This document shows, one piece after another, positions 46,361 through 57,891 of a stretch of 64,000 nucleotides of DNA. The DNA comes from Aaosphaeria pasadenensis (lineage: Eukaryota > Ascomycota > Dothideomycetes > Pleosporales). The stretch covers positions 806,001-870,000 of the forward strand of contig JAKLMB010000003.1 of the NCBI GenBank assembly GCA_022813625.1. The letters are read 5' to 3'. Every line of letters begins with the position of its first letter. Position 1 is the first letter of the stretch. The position numbers and the translations under genes were made by a program. The notes beneath the pieces are model-generated. The model had not been told where the DNA came from. It did no database searches and saw nothing but the letters and a program-made list of their open reading frames with translations.

Positions 46361-47578
46361 CTAATGCTCAATCTTAATCCTCAACTTCCCAAAATGCTTC
46401 TGATCCCACATATACCGATACGCCTCCTTCAACTCCTCCAACCCAAACACCCTCTCATCAACAACCGGATGTATATCACACCCCTCAATCGCCCTATTCA
46501 TCGCCTCCAGCTGCTCCCTCGATCCAATCTGTATCCCCCTAACAATACAATCCCTCACCAACGTCTCATGAAACGTCGGTTGGACCTCCGTCTGCCCTCC
46601 AATATACCCAATAATCGAAATCACGCCCTCCATGCGCACCGCCGCCAACGACTCCGCGACCGTCGTCGGTCCCCCGACCTCGATCACGTGCGCGACACCC
46701 TCGTGCGAACCCGTCAATTCCTTCGCCATCTCGCCCCAGTGAGGGGAGGTCTTATAGTTGATGACGTGATCGGCGCCCAGCTGCTTGAGCTTCTCCGCTT
46801 TCGCGGCCGACGAGGTCGTCGCGATGACTTTTGCGCCCGCGGCTTTGGCGAACTGTGAAACCATATCAACATACAAAGAATTCCCCCAATAGACAGTAGG
46901 AAAGGCAAAAAGAGGGGGGATGATATATCGAACATACCTGCAGCCCAAACATACTAACCCCTCCCGTTCCCTGCGTCAACACCCAGTCCCCAGGCCTCAA
47001 CGCCCTCCCCTCAACCCCATACAACGCATTCCACGCCGTCAGCGCCGCACAGCTCAACGTCGCCGCCTCCATTACATCCAGATTCCCTGGCACCTTGACA
47101 ACACCCAATTCGTGAAACGCGCCGTACTGCCTCAACGTGCCGTCGAGCTGGCCGCCGAGACCCGTCATGCGGGCCCGCGGCGTGAGGAATCCGGAAACGT
47201 GCTCTTGGTTGAAGAGCGTGAGGACGAGGTCGCCGACGGCGAAGCGGGTTACTTTTGAGCCGGTCGCGACGATTTCGCCGGCGCCGTCCGAGCCCGGGAT
47301 CACGCTGTCGGTGGTGGGGAAGGGGTAGCCGCCTTCGATGGGGATCGTGAGGTCCCGGTAGTTGAGGGAGGCGGCGTGGACTGCGTGTGTTGTCGTATCA
47401 GCTTTCATCTGCTTGTGGGGAATTGGGGTGGGAGAGGGGGTGATGGGTTACATTTGACAAGAATATCGTACTCGCCGACCTCAGGCACGGGAGCTTGGTC
47501 GTTCCAGGTCAACGACTCGATTCCCCGTTTTCCCTCGAGCGTCCACTGTTTCTGGGTCTTGGGGATGGTTGGTGCCAT
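46361..47578 (-). CDS. Zinc-free MDR-family NAD(P)-dependent oxidoreductase
   Basis: Complement exons 47578-47452, 47380-46938 and 46852-46361 give 353 aa. The 5' intron (47451-47381) is placed so that VKFHAASLNYRDL, the hallmark of the quinone-oxidoreductase/enoyl-reductase-like branch of medium-chain dehydrogenases, is read through. Using the ATG at 47408 instead would start inside this intron. GSDGAGEIVATG forms the GroES-like part. The Rossmann fold has TQGTGGVSMFGLQFAKAAGAKVI, with intron 2 falling after FGLQ. The structural and catalytic zinc ligands of true alcohol dehydrogenases are missing, so it probably reduces quinones, enones or aldehydes with NAD(P)H. No biosynthetic cluster surrounds it. 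The substrate cannot be told. Confidence 0.9.
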
Positions 47579-49497
47579 TGTTGAAGCCGAATTTCCCCAA
47601 TTTTGATCGAGCGAGGAATTGTGGTTGGTTGAATCGTCGAGATCAATGGTTTTGTTCCCTTCTCTTTTTGTCTCGATCTGATATCTGTCCAACTTGCGTG
47701 TGTTAGAATATTGCTGCTTGATTGACCATTGGGGAGGATGGATGACACTTGACTATGACGATTGGACGGATAGGGCTAGGTACCTACTAAGAACGACTTT
47801 CTAACCTTTCTTTTGCAATTGAACGCGTATAAGGATAAAAGGTCTTACTGACCTCGGAGTACACAAACCAATAATAACAACAGGAACAAGTACCTTTACT
47901 AGCTTTCCAACAATATCCAACCAAACGAGGAGGTTGAGCAGTAAAAGCAAGGAATCGGAACGAACAGTCGACATAAAATAACAATAACCAGCAAGCTTAC
48001 AAATTGAAAAGAAACTAGTTTTATTGTTTTCTTACTCGTTGTCCCTTTTTCTCCCTCAATTAATAATGCCCCATCTCCACTCTCTAAACTACTTGCACCT
48101 GGCTAGGTAAGTACCGGTTTATTTAACTCTACTTCTTGATTTGTAACAATGAACCCCCAACAACTATCGATAAGGCATGTAGGTGGGGAAACATGACTTC
48201 ATAGCAAATCATCAATCATATCAATGTAACCAACCACCAACTTACCTACCTAACTAACGATAAAGATGCCCCAAAAAACCGCACCGATGCCCCGTTAGAA
48301 AGTAGGAGAAAAAGAAAACATCCGGTTACCAACAAAGAAAAAACTCGATAGTACCCCATGTTCGTTCTCCCCAATTGACCCACCATGCCCTACCCCATCC
48401 CATCCTATCGACCTTCCCTACCCCATCCAATCCCGTGTTCATCAGGCACGAGGAAAGAAGATAGCCGCCTCCGTGCGTTCCAAGGCGACATGGTGCAAAC
48501 TAACAGAAAGTAGGAGACCGTAGATTCGTTCTCCCCAATTGACCACCACTGGGCAGAAATTGTGTTCTCTATATACATACATGCTCCATACATATCTCCA
48601 CCCCCAAGAGCTCTGTTCCGTCCAAAAAAAAAAGGGCGACTTATCGTCATCTCGCACTTGATCGGGTCGAGCAAGCTAGCTAGTTCAAACAAACAATCCA
48701 ATGCACCCCCCTTTTTTCTAGTTTTTTCTGATTTCTCAGCATGCGTGAGTCCACCTCTGTGTGTAATCCGGTCCATCATTGTTGTGCGTGCGTGCGTGCT
48801 CCTCCGAGGGAATGCCGAGATAGATAGATGCCGGGAGGGGGGGGGGGGGGGGTTTCAAGCAAGCGGTGGGATTAGATAGACAAGGTAATTAATGGGCGTG
48901 GTGTCGTGGCTGGCCGACCGGCGATTGGAGAAAGGGAAGTTCACATGTAGCTAACAGCATTTGAGGCATGCATGTGTGTATGTGTGCAGAAGGTCAAAGG
49001 TAATTTCACGCATGGAGATAGAAAAAATGTCATACAACAGTCTCAAATACACACATAGTTCCCTTCATCACACATCCTACATCTAAACTTAAATCTGCCG
49101 AATGTGTAGGTAGTTGTTTTGGACATAGACAGAGACAGTGACAAGTCGCTCATACATTGTCGTACATCGTCGAATATCTAAAAACCCCCTTCTTCTAGAA
49201 AACGAAGAATGGAAAGGGGGACATAAAAACAAGGACAAGAGATCGCTTTATTTCGTACATGTACAAGTGGACATTAGTCATACAACTAACGCACGAGGTA
49301 AGTAGTGATAATAATAATATAACACCATCGTTCTACGATGGAGGTAGAAGAAGAGAAATAAGGTGTATGTATGGAACACCTTCTCTGGGGTATATAGTTG
49401 TGACGAGGTGGTTTGGTTGTTCCTTCTTTTAATGTTTATTTGTTTATACTTTATACATGGCGTGTCGTGTCTCGGATGTATGGATAGATAATAGATA
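47579..49497. other. 1.9-kb spacer: MDR promoter and SCAP 3' flank
   Basis: No gene recognised. It contains a run of 16 G (48837-48852) preceded by GGGA. Confidence 0.5.
48833..48852 (+). repeat. Poly-G tract (16 consecutive G)
   Basis: GGGA followed by 16 uninterrupted G on the plus strand; able in principle to form a G-quadruplex and prone to length variation. Confidence 0.9.
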
Positions 49498-52400
49498 TTA
49501 CTGTAGTTTTCGTCCCGTGCCTCTCCTTGCTCTCCACTTGTAGCTGCCTATGCCCACGCCCAGTGCCTGGTCTTCGTTCGGGCTGGCGGTGCTCGTGATA
49601 CCGTCGAAGGTTTCTCGACCGAGCGTGATAACTTTGACGGTGTTACCGAATCCCGCGGCGATGCTGCGCTTGCCTAGGCGTGCGATGGGCCCGGGAGCTG
49701 CTACGAAGAGCTGCTCATTGAGAGTGCGGGGGTCGGGGTCGACGTCGTCGGAAACAAGTGGTCGGGACCGGAACTCGCCCGTGGATGTCAATGTCCAGGC
49801 TTCCCATGCGTCGATGTCGGTAGGTGAAGCGGGCGGTTGGCCGAAGGAAGAGTTCAGGGAGCCGAATGTAGCGCTATGTTTGCCTTCTTTGGTAGCGCGT
49901 TGCTTCAACGCTGAGGCTAGGGCGGCTGGCTCGGCCGCGAAGTATCCACTGTCGACGCCCGAAGCTGATGACGAAGGTGTGGGTGATTGCATGAAGCGAC
50001 GAATACCGACTATACTACATGTATCTGTGGTCTCCCATACTCCGGCAGGGTCGACACAATGGACGGCTTCCGTTGCGTGGCTGAGGTTTTTGCATTTCTG
50101 AGGACTATTCTCGGACGGTTTTCCTAGGCAGATCTGCGAAGTAGGAGCAGAATCTAGTGTGAACGTCTGCATTATCATGTGGTCTGAATCTTGCTCTGTG
50201 TAAGCGACAGAGAAAGAATGGATGGCTGGTGCCCCGCAAGGACATTGCCGTCGTGATGAGTGCATGACGCGGAAGGAGTGTGGTCTGACGTGACCGATTG
50301 GGAGCGCATGGATTAAAGCTCTGCTGTTGAAGTCAAAAATCTCTGCTTCCTCAGCTCGTAGCGCGAATATCAAGCCTAGGCTTGGAAGCCCATAGATACA
50401 TTTGATCTTCGATGGGTTCGAGCCTGGCGGTGGACCTGGGTCCAGCCCAGCTACCGCCTCGGCTGTCCAATCGCTATCCTCCTTGAGAGGCAATATGTAA
50501 ACTTCCCCTGGTTTACTGACAAAGATCAGACTTGATTCGCCTTTTGCGCAGTTGTAGATCGTTGCGTCGATAATGGACGTTGAACAAATGCGTTTCGTCT
50601 GCTGATTGCCGGTTCGCGCATTCACGATGCTCATGTAGCCGTCTGGAGTGATAATGATGATGTTGGGTTGATCCACGTCGCCTGAATGGATATACAAGAA
50701 TGAAAATAATATAGGCACATGGCCCCGCAACTCCACGGTAGGGGATTGGAGAAATCGGGCTGCCGACAGACTCCATATGCCAAGTTGGCCGCCGTCTGTG
50801 CACATGGCCAGAAGGCTGCCAGTGTCGTCCATGGTGCATGCCACAATAGGCCAAAGGCTCGGCTTCATCGAGGCAGTTTGGAGCAACGACGAATTGACGA
50901 AGCCCACAGCCGGGTCATGGGTCCAGAGAGATGTAGAGCGGTCGAGGCTGATGCTAGCAAGCTGCCCCTTGGGTGAACAGGCAAGACGAACTATATCCAA
51001 AGCCTGCGGCGTCGGTAGCGTCTGGACTGTAAAAAGGGCATCTTCGTCTTCTTCCGAGTCAGCGTCATCAGGCAGGCCAGTCCAAAGGAGAAAGTTCATG
51101 AGCAAAGTCACTCCAGCAATTAGGAATACCACGATAAGTGCAGCGGGGAATGCGTGCTCCTGGGCAAAGTGGCGGAGACTCTCCGCCAAATCCGATGGCT
51201 TTTGCGAGACATCTCTGCCTTCGGCGCCTTTGAGAACCACGAGCATGGGATCGTAGACGCGGGCGGTGAAGGTGTGGGTATGTGGTTTGATGAAGCCGAA
51301 CAATTCTCGAGCAGTATTGTGATCCTGGATTCGGAGCCAATCCCCCGGGGTCCTAGCTTGGTTGATTGGAGGAGGGCTCCATAGATCTGGCCCCGAAGGC
51401 GTTGGCTCAGCAGCCCTCGCCATCATGCGGTCTAGTAGGGCGCGAGGCGATAATTTACGGTTAGACGTGTCGAAGAAGTGCCAATTGAGGGCGAGGATAA
51501 TGGAGAAAATGGCAGCCGAACCCGCAAATCTCGTGCTGAAGGGCATGTTGCCGTCACGAAGCGACGCAAGCCATGACTGGCGCTCCTGTCGAGTAGTCTT
51601 TGATGACTGTACTAGGTCGACCCGGTCGATGGAATCCTGCAGCTCCATTCGGTGAACGTCGACACTGAGGACCGCGAGGAAGAAGGTCAAATGAAACACA
51701 AAGTCCAAGACTAGTGTGACGGCTGCGAAGACGCAGAAATCTGCTACCCAAGGCGTTACGATTCGGGAACAAAGGTATATGAGGACAAGGTTCTGGCCAG
51801 CTACTGCTAGTGACAGATGCCCGACCTCTCCAATGGCGTGTCCAATGCGCTGGACAGGAGGCATCTGTGGAGGAGTCTCTAGCACAACATTGATGAGACG
51901 AAAACTATGAATGATCGATTAGCCATGACTCGGGATCTTCAAAACCCCATGGGGTTGCCACGTACATGTTTCCTAATCCAAAGCAAAACACCACCCCGGG
52001 AAACCAAGGGCGTGGGATTCGTGCTAGATTGATTCCGAGAAAGCTACACACGGTGAAGCTTCCTATCACACAAATGGTCATCTAGGTACCACAATTAGCC
52101 TCGGCAAAGGCGCTCTAGAGCTGTGCGGATCATACCTTAGCGCATATCGTAATGAGCAAACCAAACCAACTCTTAACAGCCCTCAATTGCATCATGCGCC
52201 AAATCACATAGGCTGCCGTGATCAAGTAGGACGCAGCCAGGACGATATCATCGCTAAGCGTCATGGGCTTGAATCGGAATTCGTAGAGGCGGGATTTGAC
52301 AACCTGGCCATGCGCCGGAAAGACTGTCCATTCGGGAGAAAGTTCGGCAGCAAATTTTCTAGATCGTGTCTCCCAGGTATATCCGACTGTGGAATTGGTC

Positions 52401-53199
52401 TGATCGAAAAGTGTAAGTACCAAGGCGTCGGCAGCCCGCAGCTTGCTACCGGAGAATACTTTGCCCGCAAATACGGTACTCGGGCGTAGTGTAAGATTGA
52501 GGACCGATTGTTGGTCAACGTTCGAGTTGATGGTCGCGAGAAGATCTTGATCGCTGTCTAGCGCTTCCAGAGAGCAGTTCCAATATAATAATGGCGAATG
52601 CACCCCCCATTTTTGGCCAGGTTTCGCTGTCAGACATGCTTCCGAGGCAGCTGGGATTGATCCGTCGTCTTCATGAGAGTTCGTCACCTCCTCAAAACCA
52701 TCTCCGACGAGGGCACGTTGCGCTTCGAGTGCTTCCCTGATCACCCGTCGATCAATTGCCTTCATATAATCGCCATGGACCCATACCTGGCGAACGTCGA
52801 CGTCGGCGGGACGCTCACCAAATACCTCGGTGGTGGAGGTCCAGACATGCTTTGGTAGGTTGCGCAGGCCCGTGGAAGCAGGGCTATCGGACTGGAACAA
52901 GGCAGGATAGCATAGTAGAACCGATACGAAGACGGTCAGAATGATGGAGAGGTGCCAATGACGGGCGGTTGCGGTGCCATGGGCCTGGAAGGCGCGTCGG
53001 ATGGGGTGAGAGGGCGATAATCGTGGTGGATCAGTCGTACTACGGTTGTGGTAAGAAATGTGAGTTTTGCACGGCAAAGAAGGTATGTATGTTGTGGTGG
53101 TGGTTATTGTGGTCGTCGGGAATGGGATGGGAGGGAAGGCGCGAAGGCCGAGGGGGTCGTTACTTACCCACGAAACGGATAGAGAATGTACCAGATCAT
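49498..53199 (-). CDS. SCAP: SREBP cleavage-activating protein SCAP (Scp1-like)
   Basis: ER/Golgi sterol sensor that escorts the SREBP transcription factor for proteolytic activation under low sterol or low oxygen. Complement exons 53199-53168 (32 nt), 53039-52136, 52081-51966 and 51904-49498 give 1,152 aa, close to fission yeast Scp1. Exon 1 encodes MIWYILYPFRG and is needed because the long frame upstream of 53039 has no ATG. A first membrane helix (residues about 38-59) is followed by a lumenal loop with N-glycosylation sites (NCS, NLT, NST). The sterol-sensing domain begins with LSDDIVLAASYLITAAYVIW and runs across exons 2-4 to VLSVDVHRMEL. A second lumenal region and a further helix (LIVVFLIAGVTLLMNFLLW) precede a cytosolic C-terminal half of WD40 repeats (SLDRSTSLWTHDP, CTDGGQLGIWSL). 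Neither INSIG nor SREBP is in the window. Confidence 0.92.
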
Positions 53200-56100
53200 T
53201 CGGCGCTGAGTGCTCAGCGGCGGAGGAGCATGCCCCGGGGAACCACGATAGAGAAGGCCTCAGCGGAAGCTGAAGGTTTTCGTCGCGCCCGCGAGCGTCG
53301 TGCGGAATGTAGGAAGGCGAGGGGTGAGGTTCGGCGGATCATTCATCTATCTGTGGAGCGCAATGTGTCGGGGTGGGCGCGCAGGCCGGGCGCATTCGTC
53401 GGGCAGGGGAGAAGACGACGAGGAGGAGGAAAGGCGAGGGGATGAGAAGGGGAATGGTGATGGTGATGAAGAAGGAGGAGGAGGGGAGGAAAGGGTAGTT
53501 AGGTAGTGTATGTGGTGTAGGCAGTTAGACGATGTGTGAGAGAGTCTTGGTTGAGGCGGAGGCGTTTAGGGAGGGACCCAGGACAAAGGCGACGACGGCG
53601 TAGTGTGGGAGTGGCAGAGTGGGAGAGTTGCGTAGGCGAATCGCGGTGGTGGTGTAGTTAGTGGGAGTGGGAGTGGTAGGTATTAGCGGTAGTGGCCGTG
53701 GTGGTGTAGTTGGTGTAGTTGGTTTCTGGTGGTGGTTGGGTTTGAACTTTGTGGACGGACGGGATGAGATGAAGACGGAATGGGATGGGATGGGATTGGC
53801 ACTGGGCATCTACCATCTACCATCTACCATCTACCATCTACCTGTTCTTGTTGTACCTACAGGCTACAGGCTACAGGCTACGGGGAACGGGGAACGGAGT
53901 GCGATCGGATTGTTAATACTCTGTAGGAAACCAACTAACCACCTCGTCACTAGGTTTCGATAGTAGAATAGTAATAATACATAGCAATCGTCAATAGTCA
54001 ATAGTTACTTTCATGGGTGACGGAGACTGACGACGCTTTTGGCTGGGTAAGAGACTTGGTAAAGACTGGGCTTGTATGTACATGCACGAGTATCTTCACA
54101 CACACTCAAACACATCGAACACACACACCATATTACGCACATGCATAATTGTAGTAGTTGTTTCTGCTCCGTACTTTGTATCATTTCTCATCATTGCATT
54201 GTTCGCTTCAGGGAACAAGAGATGAGATGGCACCTACTACTACAATACCTGCTAATATCGATCGCGCGGCAGGTTCCCGTCGCCAAAACCCATGTCCGCC
54301 CAATTCCGCCCAGTCCCAGTTGATTAGACAGTAACCAAAGTCTCTTTCAACCATCCATGGCCATCCATGCCACTCCACCTCCTCCACTCCAAACCCTTGT
54401 CTCGCATCATCGTCATCGTCATTCTCATATCCAACTTGCGAGCACATGTCCCGGGTAGTCCCAGATCAGATCAGATCCCATCTCATCTCATCTCATCTCA
54501 TACATCCTCGTATATGCGAGGTACACCCGGAGTACATCTTCGCTGGTTGTCCTGAGCATCTCCCTCATCTTCTTCCTCACGTAGTCCATGGCAAAATACA
54601 ATGATAAAATGGACGCACATACAACGACATGCCATGCCACACGTCCTCTCCTCCACCTCAAAACCGGGCTAATAGACACACCGATCACCGCATCCCACTC
54701 CAGGAACCTCTCGGACATCGGAGAGCCTCGAACTCAAACTCGAATTCGAACCAATTCCAGACACATCCATCCACACATGTCTTACCCGTCATAGCCAACT
54801 CTCATGCACGCCAACTTTTTGACTACTCGGGTAGCTTGTTCCCATCCTTTGACGGCCTGGGCCTAGACCTGTCCTGTTCTGTCTCTGCGAGTATGATTCC
54901 CATCCCATCTAGTCCTGTACCACATGGGCTTTCCTGAAGAAATTCGACCAGCCCGTAATTACCGCCCCGGAAGCATGTGGAAAGGCGTCAGTGGGATTTG
55001 CGCTTGATTCCGTGATGCTGAACTTTCCACACGATTGTTTACCCATCTCGTTTCCTACAGCTACCTTCATCTTGTTTCTTTTTTTGCTTTTTAACCTAGC
55101 GGTACGTACCATATCCCTACTACAGGGATCGTAAAGTTTGCTGGCTGGAGGCGTAGGTTACGCAAAGGTTTATGCGTGGGGAGGATGGAGTTAGAGTTGT
55201 GCGCTACTGACCCCAACTAATCTGTACGAGTAGTCTAGTTACCGTACTCGCGAGGTCGATACCAGCAGCTAGATTACTGGGATCTGAACCGGGCACAGGA
55301 TTATCTACCTGATCACGAAGGGTACCTATCGATCTGGGGGAGCGAACCGACCTTGGACGGATGGCCCCAAGGATCAAGGGTTATCAGACGCATCGCATCG
55401 CATCACATCGCATCTGCCTCGCCTCAATTCATTCCCTACCCAGCACGGGCACGAGCGAGATGTACACAGTCGCACGGTTGCCGGAAACCCAGTAGGACTT
55501 CCACCAGCTAGATAGATCCCACAGAGCCATGCATGCAAGATCGCTACCATACGAGTGGGATCAGAGCTTAACGAGCAGGTTGCGCGTGGCGGAAAACGTT
55601 TAATTCGACATACCATTCAGCTAACTACCTTCGAATGTGACTGTATACCCAATTTGGATTTCCTGTTTGCTCTGCCTGCCTGCCAGACAACGACTGCTTA
55701 ATGCTCAGCTGGAGAGCTGTCGCCTCCGACGCCGCACGCCGAAAGCAATGGTTACATCAAAAGCCTCCGACGATAAGTCACCGCTGCACCTTTCTTCCCT
55801 TCCCCTTTTGCCTGTTGGATGTGTGGTAGTGGTTGTGGGCTAGGGCTGGAAGGTTGGGTTTTTGGGCGTTTGGGCTTGCACCTGGACTGCTCTCTCTATC
55901 AACATACTTTGAAGGCTGGTCGTACCAAGTTTGCGGGAATTCTTTTTCTCTCCGTTTCGCGAAGCTGAAGCGTTGCCCAAGTAGACATTTGGGATCGACG
56001 ACCTCATGGGCCATCATCTAGCCCTTTCTGCAGAGGAAGGAAGTGACCTTTTGCTTTTGCTGCAGTGAAACTTTGAAACGAAATATGCCGATGGGTGTCG

Positions 56101-56266
56101 CAGGCGGCAATGCATGTGGAGAGGCTCTCCAAGGGCACACCTTGCTGTACCATACCAGCAACACTCGCCGCCGTCCCTTTCCCCAGTTCTACCTCACGAA
56201 TGAACCTTTCGAAAGTGACAAGCGTGCATGTCGACATCTGTGTGTTCCAGACGTAGCCGAGACAAA
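53200..56266. other. 3-kb gene-poor region with heptamer repeats
   Basis: No gene recognised; frames are short and low-complexity. The SCAP promoter lies at the left edge. Heptanucleotide repeats occur at 53807-53895, (CATCT)4 at 54479-54498, and a near copy of the TACTCCGTA motif at 54166-54173. I examined 55260-55345 for a tRNA and could not fold one. Confidence 0.5.
53807..53895 (+). repeat. Three adjacent heptanucleotide tandem repeats
   Basis: (CATCTAC)5 at 53807-53841, (AGGCTAC)3 at 53861-53881 and (GGGGAAC)2 at 53882-53895. The units differ in sequence but all have period seven. Confidence 0.9.
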
Positions 56267-57427
56267 TCAAGTGTCCCCCATCTTCTCATCCTCGTCGCCC
56301 TCGCCGTCGGTGTCCTCCCATGGCTCTTCGTCCTCGCCGGTAGCTGGGCCTAGGGTTTCATCGAGGCCCTTCAAGAGCTCCTGGGCGTGCTCTCTCAGGC
56401 GGTCGTCCTCGTATTCAAGTAGCGTGTATAGCTTCAGACAGTTCTCCAACCAGTCGCGGCTGGCACGCTGCAGTGCTGTCGCGGTCTCACCCTGCCCGCC
56501 CGCCTTCTGCTTGTCGGCGAGTAGGTACAGACACCAGCCGCCCAGATACCATGCCTCGACGCTGCTGTCGTTCTCCTGCACTAGTCGTTCAAGCACCTCA
56601 ATGGCCTCGTCCTCCATCTCACTCTCCAGCAGCAGCCGTGACAGACTGATCCGTGTGGGGTAATCGGGAATCCTGGGGTCATTGGGATCCAACTCCTTCC
56701 ACAGCTCCATGCTCCTCTTCAACGCCGCCTTCGCGTCATCGATCCTCGACTGCGAAATGCGAATCGAAGCCAGCGTCTGCAACGGCTCCGCGCTCTCGGG
56801 CGCAACGAGCAGCGCCTCGGTGACCGCAGCCTCGCACCTCGCCTCCGCCTCATCCTCCCACGAAAGATCCGTCATGTACACCTCCGCAATGCCGCACATG
56901 GCATTCGCAATCTTCAACTTCTTCTCCTCCAGCGCGTCCGCAACCTCCCCCGCCTTCCTGGCGGCGGCGGCCCTCCCCTCCAGCTCCCCAACCTCCCTCT
57001 TCAACACCTCCACCCCCTTCTCAAACCACCGCACGCTCTCCGCCCCGCCCTCCTCGTTCAACTGCGCCAGCCACAGAAACTTCTCCGCGCCATCGCTCGC
57101 GCCGTCGCCGTCCAGCGCGACCGCGACGAGGAATGCCTCCCGCGCGGATTCAGGGTCCCCAAGCTCGACGTATATCTCCCCGAGCAGATTGAGCGCGGGC
57201 AGCGCCGCGAGCGTGGGCTCGGAGGTCGGTTGGAGGAGGTTCAGCGCTCGGCGTGCCTCCACGAGCGCTTCTTCTGGCTGCGACGTCTGGAGGTAGGCGG
57301 CGGCTTGGAGGAGGAGGGTTTCCGGCGAGGCTTTGGGCTTCTTGGTTTTGGCGTCGGTTGAGGAGGATGAGGTTCCGGTGCTTTTCTTGGATTTCCGTGT
57401 CCGGTCCTGCGGTTTGGTTTTCGCCAT
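56267..57427 (-). CDS. ACL4: ACL4-like assembly chaperone of ribosomal protein L4
   Basis: Acl4 is a TPR protein that binds newly made Rpl4 (uL4) and carries it to the nucleus for 60S assembly. The frame from ATG 57427 gives 386 aa, essentially the length of yeast Acl4. An upstream in-frame hydrophobic extension (to 57529) lacks an ATG and is 5' UTR. After a Lys/Ser-rich basic start come TPR-type helices: ETLLLQAAAYLQTSQPEEALVEARRAL, ALNLLGEIYVELGDPESAREAFLVAV and IANAMCGIAEVYMTDLSWEDEAEARCEAAV. LQTLASIRISQSRIDDAKAALKRSMELW and a last pair with AWYLGGWCLYLLADKQ follow. The C-terminus is strongly acidic (EDEEPWEDTDGEGDEDE), as needed for a chaperone of a very basic protein. It is divergent from GIR2, another translation factor, over 464 bp. 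Confidence 0.88.
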   Translation of the reverse strand: MAKTKPQDRTRKSKKSTGTSSSSTDAKTKKPKASPETLLLQAAAYLQTSQPEEALVEARRALNLLQPTSEPTLAALPALNLLGEIYVELGDPESAREAFLVAVALDGDGASDGAEKFLWLAQLNEEGGAESVRWFEKGVEVLKREVGELEGRAAAARKAGEVADALEEKKLKIANAMCGIAEVYMTDLSWEDEAEARCEAAVTEALLVAPESAEPLQTLASIRISQSRIDDAKAALKRSMELWKELDPNDPRIPDYPTRISLSRLLLESEMEDEAIEVLERLVQENDSSVEAWYLGGWCLYLLADKQKAGGQGETATALQRASRDWLENCLKLYTLLEYEDDRLREHAQELLKGLDETLGPATGEDEEPWEDTDGEGDEDEKMGDT

Positions 57428-57891
57428 TGTTTCCCTGTCTCTTTTCCTCTTTTGCTGTCCTGCTCTTTTTGTGATGTAGAAAATAGAACAATGAAGAACA
57501 AGAAATAAAAACAGAAGTGTCTTCCGCAAATGTGTTGTCGTTTATGAAGTAGGAAAGTCCGGCGGGTCGAGTTAACGGGGACGGTTTAATATTTTTTTTC
57601 TTATGGAGACGTTTTCGTGGCCCAAGCGTTGGGGGGAAAACGACGTCGTTTTCAACGTGGGGCATCTCTGTGGCACATGCGGGCGGGAGAGAGACGACCT
57701 CATACATTCGAGTTTTGTAAAACCAGCCAACACTAGCCTTGCCCCATTCCTCCACCCTCCAACCCTCAGAGTTAATTCAGCGGAATTGTCGAACGACAAT
57801 ACGTTGACGGGATTTTGCGTTGTCGAAATCGTCGAGTTTAACTACCACACTACTGCTCTTCGAGGATATAAGAAGCAGTACACAATACACA
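57428..57891. promoter_or_regulatory. Divergent promoter of ACL4 and GIR2 with a 16-bp palindrome
   Basis: AAAACGACGTCGTTTT at 57637-57652 is a perfect 16-bp palindrome with a CRE-like ACGT core, 210 bp from ACL4 and 240 bp from GIR2. A TATA-like GATATAAG lies about 25 nt before the GIR2 ATG. Confidence 0.6.

Noticed and set aside
47381..47408. ATG at 47408 as start of the MDR oxidoreductase
   Set aside because: It lies in the first intron; splicing 47452 to 47380 restores the conserved VKFHAASLNYRD, which the ATG would miss.
52130..53077. SCAP N-terminal frame as a separate gene starting at 53077
   Set aside because: That codon is TTG; a 32-nt upstream exon (MIWYILYPFRG) with GTAAGT donor supplies the true start, and downstream exons continue the sterol-sensing domain.
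55240..55345. tRNA-like strings (GGGATCTGAACC and GGGGGAGCGAACC) on the minus strand
   Set aside because: No T-stem or acceptor stem of proper length could be paired, and no anticodon arm fits.
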